A stretch of DNA of 22,055 nucleotides from an uncultured Clostridium sp. (GTDB lineage Bacteria; Bacillota; Clostridia; Lachnospirales; Lachnospiraceae): assembly GCA_902464345.1 (NCBI GenBank), contig CABQJA010000013.1, positions 1-22,055 of the forward strand, in the 5' to 3' direction. Positions 5,389 through 12,825 of the stretch are shown one piece after another. Below the pieces are notes generated by a model. The model saw only the letters and a list, made by a program, of their open reading frames with translations, was not told the DNA's origin and did not search any database. Position 1 is the stretch's first letter, and every line of letters starts with the position of its first letter. The position numbers and the translations under genes are program-made.

Positions 5389-7308
5389 GTGAAGGACGGA
5401 TTTATAAAAGTGGCAGCCGGAACGCCACATATAAAAGTAGCGGATTGCGGTTATAATCAGGAACAGATCTTACAGGAAATCCGGAAGGCAGCTGCCGCCG
5501 GAGTACAGCTTCTGGTGCTTCCGGAGTTATGCCTGACCGGATATACCTGCGGAGATTTATTTTTGCAGGACCTTCTTCTAAGGGAAGCACAGGAGGCACT
5601 GAAACAGCTGGTTTATCAAACGGCAGAGCAGGAGATTTACTGTATGGTCGGTCTGCCGGTGTCTGTGGACTGTAAGCTGTATAATGCAGCGGTATTTTTC
5701 GGTAAGGGTAAGATCCTTGGATGCATTCCGAAGGTACACATGCCGAATTATTCGGAGTTTTATGAGGTGAGACATTTTACCGCAGGAAGTGAAGCAGTCC
5801 GGATGATCAGTCTTGCCGGACAGCAGGTGCCGTTTGGAACACATTTATTATTCCGTTGCAATCAGATGCCGGAGCTGGTGATCGGCTGTGAGCTGTGTGA
5901 GGACCTGTGGGTGCCGAATCCGCCGTCTGTAGAACATGCAATGGCAGGGGCAACCGTCATCTGCAATCCGTCTGCAAGTGTAGAAGTGACTGCTAAGGAA
6001 GGATACCGCAGACAGCTGGTAAGCTCACATGCGGCAAGAACGGTCAGTGCCTATATCTATGCGGATGCCGGTGAGGGAGAGTCCACAACGGATGTTGTGT
6101 TCAGTGCCCATAATATGATCAGTGAAAACGGAACCATTCTGGCAGAGAGTAAACGCTTTGAAAATGAGATGGTAATAACGGAGATTGATATAAAGAAGCT
6201 GTCGGAGGAACGACGCAGAATGAATACCTATGAGGTGCGGTCAAAGCAGGACTATCAGGTGGTGAACTTTGATCTGACCGAGCGGGAGATACCGCTGACC
6301 AGGCAGTTTGCAAGGACTCCGTTTATTCCGTCCGATACAGTCCGGAGAACAGAGCGGTGTGAGGAGATTTTTATGCTGCAGGCAATGGGACTTAAGAAGC
6401 GGCTGCTTCATACCGGCTGTCAGAGTGCGGTGATCGGATTGTCCGGTGGGCTGGATTCTACACTGGCATTGCTGGTAACGGTCCGGGCATTTGACCTGGC
6501 AGGCATTGCAAGGGATAAGATCCTCGGCGTGACAATGCCGGGTTATGGTACTACGGACCGGACTTATCAGAACGCACTGCAGATGGCAGAGCGGTTGGGT
6601 GTGCAGTTAAAAGAAGTCAGTATCGTACCGGCAGTGGAGCAGCATTTTAAGGATATTGAACATGATAAATCTGTGCAGGATGTTACTTACGAGAACAGTC
6701 AGGCCAGAGAACGGACACAGATTCTGATGGATCTGGCGAACCAGAGTAACGGTCTTGTGATTGGTACCGGTGATCTGTCTGAACTGGCACTGGGCTGGGC
6801 AACCTATAACGGGGACCATATGTCGATGTATGCAGTTAACGTATCGATTCCGAAGACACTGGTGCGACATCTGGTCCGCTATGTGGCGGATACCGGTGAA
6901 TCAGAAGAATTAAAGCTGGTTCTGGAGGATGTATTGGATACGCCGGTCAGTCCGGAGCTTCTGCCACCGGATCATGGCGAGATTGCACAGAAGACAGAGG
7001 ATGTGGTGGGACCATATGAGCTGCATGACTTTTTCTTATATTATATGATGCGATTTGGATACGCACCGTCGAAGATCTATCGGATCGCCGTGCAGGCATT
7101 TGCCGGGGCTTATGAGCCGGAGATTATCTTAAAATGGCTGAAAAAGTTTTACTGGAGATTCTTCAGCCAGCAGTTTAAGCGCTCCTGTATTCCGGATGGA
7201 CCAAAGGTAGGAACGGTAGCATTATCACCGCGCGGAGACTGGAGAATGCCAAGTGATGCAAGTGTGGCAGTCTGGATAAAGGATCTGGAAGCGGGAATAT
7301 CAGAATAA
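5389..7308 (+). CDS. nadE: glutamine-dependent NAD+ synthetase (639 aa)
   Basis: The enzyme makes NAD from deamido-NAD, ATP and glutamine in the cytosol. The N-terminal half is a nitrilase-type glutaminase with the triad Glu46 (LPELCLTGY), Lys115 (IPKVHMPNY) and Cys170 (CEDLW), spaced like the triad of the Mycobacterium enzyme. The C-terminal half is the synthetase, with the PP-loop LSGGLDST (351-358) and the conserved GTGDLSELALGW segment. The start is judged to be GTG 5389, preceded by ACGAGGA. The frame is open back to ATG 5290, but that lies inside the dapB terminator and would add 33 residues unlike the family. About 639 residues is the usual length for the bifunctional form, so no separate glutaminase is needed. 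No strong promoter is seen; the degV gene follows after 41 bases and is probably co-transcribed. Confidence 0.95.
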   Translation: MKDGFIKVAAGTPHIKVADCGYNQEQILQEIRKAAAAGVQLLVLPELCLTGYTCGDLFLQDLLLREAQEALKQLVYQTAEQEIYCMVGLPVSVDCKLYNAAVFFGKGKILGCIPKVHMPNYSEFYEVRHFTAGSEAVRMISLAGQQVPFGTHLLFRCNQMPELVIGCELCEDLWVPNPPSVEHAMAGATVICNPSASVEVTAKEGYRRQLVSSHAARTVSAYIYADAGEGESTTDVVFSAHNMISENGTILAESKRFENEMVITEIDIKKLSEERRRMNTYEVRSKQDYQVVNFDLTEREIPLTRQFARTPFIPSDTVRRTERCEEIFMLQAMGLKKRLLHTGCQSAVIGLSGGLDSTLALLVTVRAFDLAGIARDKILGVTMPGYGTTDRTYQNALQMAERLGVQLKEVSIVPAVEQHFKDIEHDKSVQDVTYENSQARERTQILMDLANQSNGLVIGTGDLSELALGWATYNGDHMSMYAVNVSIPKTLVRHLVRYVADTGESEELKLVLEDVLDTPVSPELLPPDHGEIAQKTEDVVGPYELHDFFLYYMMRFGYAPSKIYRIAVQAFAGAYEPEIILKWLKKFYWRFFSQQFKRSCIPDGPKVGTVALSPRGDWRMPSDASVAVWIKDLEAGISE

Positions 7309-7349
7309 ACAGGATTTGTAAAGACATAAGGACAGGAAGGAAACAATTC

Positions 7350-8237
7350 ATGGGTACAACGAACTATACAATTATCACAGACTCGGCAGCAGATATGCCC
7401 AAGGAGATCATTGACCAGTATCATCTGCATGTGATTCCGACACCGGTCGTAATTGACGGCAAGGATTATTTTGATGGGGAAACAATATTTCCAAAAGATT
7501 TCTACGCCTATCAGAGAGAAAAACGGACAATTTCCACTTATCATATCAATACGTATATGTTCAAGGAGCATTTCAGACCATATGCAGAACGCGGAGAGAC
7601 CGTAATATATGTATGCTTTTCCACCGGACTGGCCGGTACATTTAATGCAGCCAGATTGGCGAAGGAGGAATTGCTGGAAGAGTTTCCGGCCTGGGATATT
7701 ACAATCGTAGATTCCAAGTGCGCATCACTCGGGTTTGCCATGCTGGTATATTATGCTCTGCTGATGCAGAAGAATGGTGCAGATAAGGAGACTGTAATTG
7801 AGGCATTGGAATACCACCGGGAGCATATCTGCCATGTGATTACTGTGGAGACGCTGGAATATCTGTTCCAGGGCGGAAGACTCAGCCGGACCAGTATGGT
7901 AGTCGGAGGAGTTCTGGATATCAAGCCGATCATTCATATGGATGAGAACGGTTCCTTGAAGGCAATCGAGAAGGTACGCGGTCGAAATAAGTCATTAAAG
8001 CGGATGGTAGAGCTGGTCGGAGAATGGTGCAAGAATCCGGGCGAGCAGCTGATTGGTGTCTGTCATGGAGATGATTATGAAACGATGAAACGGGTAGAGG
8101 TAATGCTGACTGAAGCCTATGGTGCCGGACAGTTTATGGAGAACTATGTAGGTTGTGCGATCGGGGCACATACCGGTACCGGCATTATCGGAATCGTATT
8201 TCTGGACGGGCCATCTCCATATCAGAAATGGCTGTAA
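7350..8237 (+). CDS. DegV family fatty acid-binding protein (295 aa)
   Basis: The DegV family binds a fatty acid in a pocket between two domains; some members (FakB) present it to a fatty acid kinase for phosphorylation and membrane lipid synthesis. Signatures present are TDSAADMP near the N-terminus, FSTGLAGTF, VDSKCASLG, LEYLFQGGRLSRT and the C-terminal IGAHTGTGIIGI; the serine/threonine clusters are those that hold the lipid head in the family. Length is typical. AGGAAGG precedes ATG 7350. It probably shares a transcript with nadE, a pairing with no obvious metabolic logic. No FakA-like kinase is in the window, so whether this copy feeds such a kinase or only carries lipid is not known. 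No terminator follows. Confidence 0.92.
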   Translation: MGTTNYTIITDSAADMPKEIIDQYHLHVIPTPVVIDGKDYFDGETIFPKDFYAYQREKRTISTYHINTYMFKEHFRPYAERGETVIYVCFSTGLAGTFNAARLAKEELLEEFPAWDITIVDSKCASLGFAMLVYYALLMQKNGADKETVIEALEYHREHICHVITVETLEYLFQGGRLSRTSMVVGGVLDIKPIIHMDENGSLKAIEKVRGRNKSLKRMVELVGEWCKNPGEQLIGVCHGDDYETMKRVEVMLTEAYGAGQFMENYVGCAIGAHTGTGIIGIVFLDGPSPYQKWL

Positions 8238-8275
8238 GAATTATTTAAGAAATTTGAACGAATTCTACTATATTT

Positions 8276-8305
8276 TGTGGTGGAAGAGTATGTTATACTA
8301 CCACA
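8276..8305 (+). promoter_or_regulatory. extended -10 promoter inside an interrupted inverted repeat, before the ABC operon
   Basis: TGTTATACT (8291-8299) is a good extended -10 element, 37 bases before the TTG start of the ABC gene. It lies within a dyad: TGTGGT (8276-8281) and AGTAT (8287-8291) pair with ATACT (8295-8299) and ACCACA (8300-8305), with a five-base bulge GGAAG on the left. No -35 box is evident. A dyad covering the -10 is what a repressor site would look like; the transcript would begin within or after it. Confidence 0.45.
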
Positions 8306-8335
8306 TAAAGAAATAAAATAACAGGAGGTAGAGCG

Positions 8336-9079
8336 TTGGACGAGAAAAAGGTAGTTGTGGAAGTCGAAGACCTCTATAAGATCTATAAAGTCGGCACAAC
8401 GAAAGTACGAGCCTTAAACGGTGTCTCCTTTAAAGTCTATGAAGGTGAGTTCTGTGCGATTGTCGGCACATCCGGTTCCGGTAAATCGACCCTGCTGAAT
8501 ATGCTGGCAGGACTGGAGCATCCGACAAAGGGACAGATTGCAATCCGTGGACAACATATTGAGAAAATGACAGAAAGTGAACTGGTTGCTTTCCGAAGAG
8601 AACATGTAGGATTTATTTTCCAGTCATTTAATCTGATGGGGACGATGAATGCAATCGAGAATGTTGCCCTGCCACTGTCCTTTAGGGGAGTTCCGAAAGC
8701 AGAGCGTATGAAGAAAGCAGAACGCATGATCAAGCTGGTAGGGTTGGAGAATCATAAGACACATCGTCCGAATCAGATGTCAGGCGGGCAGCAGCAGAGA
8801 GTCGGTATGGCGAGGGCCTTAGTGCTGGATCCGGATATTGTGTTTGCGGATGAACCGACCGGTAACCTGGATTCGGTGACATCGGCAGAGATGATGAACC
8901 TGATGCGAAACGTTGTGAACAAGCATCATAAGACACTGGTTATGGTAACGCATGATAATCAACTGGCATCCTATGCGGACCGGATTATACATATCCGAGA
9001 CGGAAAGATTATCGAGATTGAAGACAATACAGAAAAATGGAAGACCGCTGCAGAAGAAGCTGCCGGCAAGGAGGTATAG
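8336..9079 (+). CDS. ABC transporter ATP-binding protein, MacB/LolD type (247 aa)
   Basis: This is the ATPase of a type VII (MacB/LolCDE/FtsE-like) ABC system. All ABC motifs are intact: Walker A GTSGSGKST (44-52), Q-loop FQSFNL, signature MSGGQQQRV (Ser149), Walker B VFADEP (Asp172, Glu173), D-loop NLDS and the switch histidine His206 in VTHDNQLA. The start is TTG 8336, set by a perfect AGGAGG seven bases upstream; no better in-frame start exists. It is the first gene of a three-gene unit; the next starts five bases after its stop. The unit is likely to export or extract a peptide or lipid at the membrane, but the substrate cannot be read from the sequence. The C-terminal 30 residues are charged and variable. 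Confidence 0.95.
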   Translation: MDEKKVVVEVEDLYKIYKVGTTKVRALNGVSFKVYEGEFCAIVGTSGSGKSTLLNMLAGLEHPTKGQIAIRGQHIEKMTESELVAFRREHVGFIFQSFNLMGTMNAIENVALPLSFRGVPKAERMKKAERMIKLVGLENHKTHRPNQMSGGQQQRVGMARALVLDPDIVFADEPTGNLDSVTSAEMMNLMRNVVNKHHKTLVMVTHDNQLASYADRIIHIRDGKIIEIEDNTEKWKTAAEEAAGKEV

Positions 9080-9084
9080 CGAAA

Positions 9085-10551
9085 ATGAGAAAATGGAATC
9101 AGACATTGGGGAGAAGCCTTGGTAAGAAGCTGGGAGTTCTGGCATTAAGTGCATTGCTGATCGGTAGTTCACTGGTAATGCCGGTATCTGCGAAGCAGCC
9201 GGATGCTTCTACAGAAGCGAGTACAGAAGATACAGGTGCACAGCAGGGCAATGATACCGATATTTTATTAACAGGTGTAAATGCGCCGGGAGCAAAATAC
9301 GGCGAAGGCTCTACGATCGGCTTTGTAGCCAGAGTGAAGGGTAATGGTTATATCACCAGTATTTCACCGGTGATTTCGTCTTCATTCCCATTTGAGACAA
9401 ATGATGCCGCTTATATGGTAGTGGAAGGAAACGAGACGACCAAGGAACTGGCGGCTAATTATAACTTTATTGTAAGAAGTGATGTAGCAAGCGGCTACCA
9501 GCCGGTAGAATTTGCAATTGAGTATGTAAAAGACAAAGAAAAGAAAACAGTTGTAAAGACAGTGAATGTGAAGTTTGAGGGAGCACCGGCACCGACCGAG
9601 GCAACCGAAGCACCGGCAACCGAAGCACCGGCAGTCTCTACTCCGCGTGTGATCGTAACCGGATTTGAAACAGATCCGGGTAAGGTATTGGCCGGACAGA
9701 ATTTTAAGCTGACGCTGCATCTGAAGAATACGTCCAACCGGACTGCGGTTTCCAATATGAAGGTCAGTCTGGCTGCGGCAAATGGAGAATTTCTTCCGAC
9801 GTCCGGCTCCAGTACGGATTTTATTGCAAGCCTGGGAGCAGGTCAGACAACAGATATTGTAATGGAGATGTCTGCATTATCCAGTCTGGATCCTAAGCCA
9901 TATGTCCTGACATTGACCTGCAATTATGAGGACAGTGCGGCAACAGCGTATGAATCAACGGAGAATATCTCAATTCCGGTCTATCAGGAAGCAAGAATTA
10001 AGATTACAGAAGTGACAGTATCCCCGGATACGATCGCAGTTGATGATCAGGGCAGTGTAAGCTTCAACATCAACAATCTTGGCAAGAGTACTTTAAGTAA
10101 TGTTCAGGCTAAGATTGAAGGAAAGACGATTGAATGTGAAGAGACTTTTGTAGGAAATATTGCAGCAGGTGCTACCGGCTATGCAGATGTAACGGTGACC
10201 GGAGTAGAATCTACTCAGGATGATGGAAAAGTAAAGCTGGTTATCACTTATGAAGATTCTGCCGGAGAAGAGTGTACATATGAAGAGGAAGTTACCGTTA
10301 TGGTAACGGAGGCTTCCTATGATCCGGGTGATTTCGATGATAGTAGTATGGATCAGGAACCGACAAAGAGCGGACCGTCTGTTATCCTGATAGCAATTGG
10401 TATTTTAGTAGCAATTGCAGTGATCGTGGTTGTAATTGTAATCGTAGTATCCAAGAACAAGAAGCGTAAGGCAGCGAAGGAAGCAGAAGAATTAGAAGAT
10501 GCGATAGACGAAGATTTGTTATCAGATGCAGATAAGGAGAACAAAGAATGA
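9085..10551 (+). CDS. secreted, membrane-anchored protein with CARDB/Ig-like domains (488 aa)
   Basis: The start is ATG 9085 (AAGGAGG at 9068-9074 overlaps the end of the ABC gene). A signal peptide (basic start, hydrophobic LGVLALSALLIGSSLVM, likely cut after VSA) leads to three beta-rich modules: about 45-165; about 188-305, a CARDB-like domain with KNTSNRTAVSNMKVSL; and about 308-415, a second such domain with NINNLGKSTLSNVQAKI. Between modules one and two is a low-complexity linker rich in Pro, Thr, Ala and Glu (167-187) encoded partly by a perfect 15-base tandem repeat (9601-9630). A single transmembrane helix (about 433-456) and a charged cytosolic tail end the protein. It sits between the ATPase and the permease and overlaps the permease by four bases. 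In Gram-negative MacAB this position belongs to a membrane-fusion protein; no HlyD/RND-type features are visible here. A role as the extracellular substrate-handling partner is inferred. Confidence 0.82.
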   Translation: MRKWNQTLGRSLGKKLGVLALSALLIGSSLVMPVSAKQPDASTEASTEDTGAQQGNDTDILLTGVNAPGAKYGEGSTIGFVARVKGNGYITSISPVISSSFPFETNDAAYMVVEGNETTKELAANYNFIVRSDVASGYQPVEFAIEYVKDKEKKTVVKTVNVKFEGAPAPTEATEAPATEAPAVSTPRVIVTGFETDPGKVLAGQNFKLTLHLKNTSNRTAVSNMKVSLAAANGEFLPTSGSSTDFIASLGAGQTTDIVMEMSALSSLDPKPYVLTLTCNYEDSAATAYESTENISIPVYQEARIKITEVTVSPDTIAVDDQGSVSFNINNLGKSTLSNVQAKIEGKTIECEETFVGNIAAGATGYADVTVTGVESTQDDGKVKLVITYEDSAGEECTYEEEVTVMVTEASYDPGDFDDSSMDQEPTKSGPSVILIAIGILVAIAVIVVVIVIVVSKNKKRKAAKEAEELEDAIDEDLLSDADKENKE

Positions 10552-11882
10552 GATTTTCTGACATCATTTCGATGAGTGCAGCAAATCTATGGAAACGGAA
10601 GGTACGGACGATCTTAACTGTACTGGGTGTTGTGGTAGGAACTGCATCCATCGTGGTTATGCTGTCGCTTGGTATTGGTCTGCAGAGTGCAATGCTTGGA
10701 CAGATCCAGTCTGAGGGAAGTATGACAGATATACAGGTAAATAGCTGGGGATCCGGAAGTAATGGCCAACAGCAGCAGCTGACGGATGATAAAGTGAAGG
10801 AATTTGAGCAGCTGGATCATGTAAAGAGGGTTTCACCAATGTTGTCGGTGTCTGCCAACATGACACAGGGTAAGTATCAGAGCTGGATCCAGATTTACGG
10901 TGTGACTCAGGAATATATGGCACAGATTCCGTTGGCTGAGGGCGGCAGAATCCCGACAGCGAACAGTAATAAGCTCGAGCTTTTGGTTGGTAACAGTGTA
11001 CCATCGAATTTCTATAATCCGGCTGATATGTCGAATGGCAGCTATACGTTTGATGCCAGTGCGGAGCCTGTGGTCGATATGATGAATAAGACCGTATTTA
11101 CGCAGTTTGACTCGACCTGGACGACAGACTCGGAAGGAAATTCCGTAGAGCAGCCGGCTAGAAAGAATATATTTCCAATCGTGGGTATGGTAGAAGGAGG
11201 AACGGATTCCTATAATTCGTATTCCTACAATGTGTATACAGATATTGATTCCCTGAAGAAGTATCTGAAGGAGAACTATCGTGGACAGGCAATTCCGGGA
11301 CAGCCGACAGATAAGAGTGGGAATCCATATAAATATTTCTGCTATGATCAGGTGATCGTTTCGGTCGATGATATTGAAAATGTAGAAGATGTAAAGAGTC
11401 AGATCAGTGATATGGGATATGAGTGCTACAGTGAGAGCGAATGGATCAAGCAGGCACAGCAGCAGATGCTGATCATCGAGGCAGTGCTTGGTGGTATCGG
11501 TGCGATTTCTTTGCTGGTTGCAGCGATTGGTATTGCAAACACCATGACAATGTCTATTTACGAGAGAACCAAAGAGATTGGTGTTATGAAGGTGCTTGGA
11601 TGCAGTCTAGGAAATATCCGTATGATGTTCCTGACCGAGGCAGCCTTTATCGGATTTATCGGTGGCGTGATCGGCTTGATCATCAGTTACATTCTATCCT
11701 TTATATGTAATCTGTTCCTGCCTGCATTGGTGGGTTATGAAGGACAGAATATATCGGTGATCCCGTTCTGGCTGGTGCTTGTGGCAATCGCTTTCTCAAC
11801 GTTGATCGGTATGATAGCCGGATTCTTCCCGGCACAGCGTGCGACAAAGCTGAGCCCGCTGGCAGCAATCCGGAATGAATAA
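10548..11882 (+). CDS. ABC transporter permease, MacB/FtsX family (444 aa)
   Basis: The membrane subunit matches the MacB/FtsX layout: a cytosolic amphipathic start (ANLWKRKVRTILTVLG), TM1 at about 20-42, a large extracellular domain (about 46-305, MacB periplasmic-core type), then TM2 (about 308-334), TM3 (363-388) and TM4 (405-428), ending in the conserved FFPAQRATKLSPLAAIRNE. The motif MTMSIYERTKEIGVMKVLG after TM2 is the family coupling helix. It overlaps the preceding gene by ATGA, so the two are translationally coupled. One permease gene implies a homodimer. Systems of this family act by mechanotransmission, moving substrates from the outer leaflet or outside the cell rather than through a channel. 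A strong terminator follows 32 bases after the stop. Confidence 0.94.
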   Translation: MRFSDIISMSAANLWKRKVRTILTVLGVVVGTASIVVMLSLGIGLQSAMLGQIQSEGSMTDIQVNSWGSGSNGQQQQLTDDKVKEFEQLDHVKRVSPMLSVSANMTQGKYQSWIQIYGVTQEYMAQIPLAEGGRIPTANSNKLELLVGNSVPSNFYNPADMSNGSYTFDASAEPVVDMMNKTVFTQFDSTWTTDSEGNSVEQPARKNIFPIVGMVEGGTDSYNSYSYNVYTDIDSLKKYLKENYRGQAIPGQPTDKSGNPYKYFCYDQVIVSVDDIENVEDVKSQISDMGYECYSESEWIKQAQQQMLIIEAVLGGIGAISLLVAAIGIANTMTMSIYERTKEIGVMKVLGCSLGNIRMMFLTEAAFIGFIGGVIGLIISYILSFICNLFLPALVGYEGQNISVIPFWLVLVAIAFSTLIGMIAGFFPAQRATKLSPLAAIRNE

Positions 11883-11914
11883 GATTTTTATGTACAAAAA
11901 ATAAAAGATGTGTG

Positions 11915-11952
11915 AACAACCCGAAGGATTGGTGGCTTCGGGTTGTTTTTTT
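11915..11952 (+). terminator. intrinsic terminator of the ABC operon
   Basis: AACAACCCGAAG (11915-11926) pairs perfectly over 12 bases with CTTCGGGTTGTT (11936-11947) around a nine-base loop, and seven T residues (11946-11952) follow. Confidence 0.96.
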
Positions 11953-11963
11953 GTAGTAAACAG

Positions 11964-11972
11964 TGCTATACT
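11964..11972 (+). promoter_or_regulatory. extended -10 promoter before the HAD-kinase-DUF1189 genes
   Basis: TGCTATACT is an extended -10 element just after the ABC terminator and 31 bases before ATG 12004. A weak TTGTTT (11943-11948) at 18 bases overlaps the terminator and is the only -35 candidate. Confidence 0.5.
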
Positions 11973-12003
11973 AATTGCACTGTAATTTACAAAGGAGTCA
12001 TAG

Positions 12004-12810
12004 ATGGAACGAGGAATACTGTTTTTTGATATAGACGGAACGATATTGACTGATGATGGAAAACGTCAGATTCCGGAGAGTACCAGACGGGTACTGGCTG
12101 CCGCAAAGGAGAAAGGACATCTGGTATTTGTAAATACCGGCCGGGTATTTTTAAATGTGGAGCCGATGATCCGGAACCTTGGATTTGATGGGTTCGTATG
12201 CGGTTGCGGTACCAATATCTATTATCACGGGGAGGAGCTGCTTCGACACCGGATTCCGGCAGAACAGTGCAGAGAGACTGTCCGGGTGATACAGAGGTGT
12301 GGGATTCAGGCCTTGTATGAGGCAGCCGATATGAATGGATTCGATCATCAGGGCGCGACAGATAATCCGATGATGGAGGGCCTGATCCGGTACTTTACGG
12401 AGGACGGCAGAGTTGTGGTAGATGTGAATGCTCCGGAGTTTCATTTCGACAAGCTGACCGGCTGGATCCCGGCAGGGCAGGATATATCGGAATTCTTAAG
12501 CTATATACAGGGCAGATATGAGTTTATTGATCGCGGCAGTAACGATGACTATCAGATGTGCGAGATTGTTCCTGCAGGCTTCAGTAAGGCGAGCGGAATG
12601 AAGTTTTTACTGGATTATTTTGGAATTTCGCATGAAAGAAGCTATGCATTCGGCGACAGTACCAACGATCTTCCGATGTTAAATTATGCGGCACACAGTG
12701 TTGCAATGGGAGGAAGCGCACAGGTGGTATGTGATGCAGTAGAATTTATTACAAAAAGTATTTATGAGGATGGACTGGAATATGCGATGCAGCATTTCGG
12801 ATTAATATAG
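12004..12810 (+). CDS. Cof-type HAD-IIB phosphatase (268 aa)
   Basis: A haloacid dehalogenase-superfamily phosphatase of the Cof/IIB subfamily, which removes phosphate from small metabolites such as sugar phosphates or cofactors. Motif I is DIDGT (Asp9 nucleophile, Asp11 acid/base), motif II lies in VFVNTGR, and motif IV is FGDSTNDLPML, with a lysine (Lys196 or Lys201) of motif III upstream. A C2 cap of about 110 residues lies between motifs II and III. Length is standard. AAAGGAG precedes ATG 12004. The kinase-like gene begins 15 bases after the stop, so they are probably co-transcribed. The substrate cannot be predicted; members of this family are promiscuous. A second, dissimilar paralog is at 19856-20698. 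Confidence 0.92.
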   Translation: MERGILFFDIDGTILTDDGKRQIPESTRRVLAAAKEKGHLVFVNTGRVFLNVEPMIRNLGFDGFVCGCGTNIYYHGEELLRHRIPAEQCRETVRVIQRCGIQALYEAADMNGFDHQGATDNPMMEGLIRYFTEDGRVVVDVNAPEFHFDKLTGWIPAGQDISEFLSYIQGRYEFIDRGSNDDYQMCEIVPAGFSKASGMKFLLDYFGISHERSYAFGDSTNDLPMLNYAAHSVAMGGSAQVVCDAVEFITKSIYEDGLEYAMQHFGLI

Positions 12811-12825
12811 GGGAACATAAGGCAT

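Noticed and set aside
9601..9630. 15-bp tandem repeat as a mobile or CRISPR-like repeat
   Set aside because: It is just two in-frame copies coding for the Ala-Thr-Glu-Ala-Pro linker of the secreted protein.
9382..9755. Open frames on the - strand inside the CARDB-type gene
   Set aside because: They mirror the repetitive Pro/Thr/Glu linker and Val-rich strands of the real gene; composition is implausible and no start signals exist.
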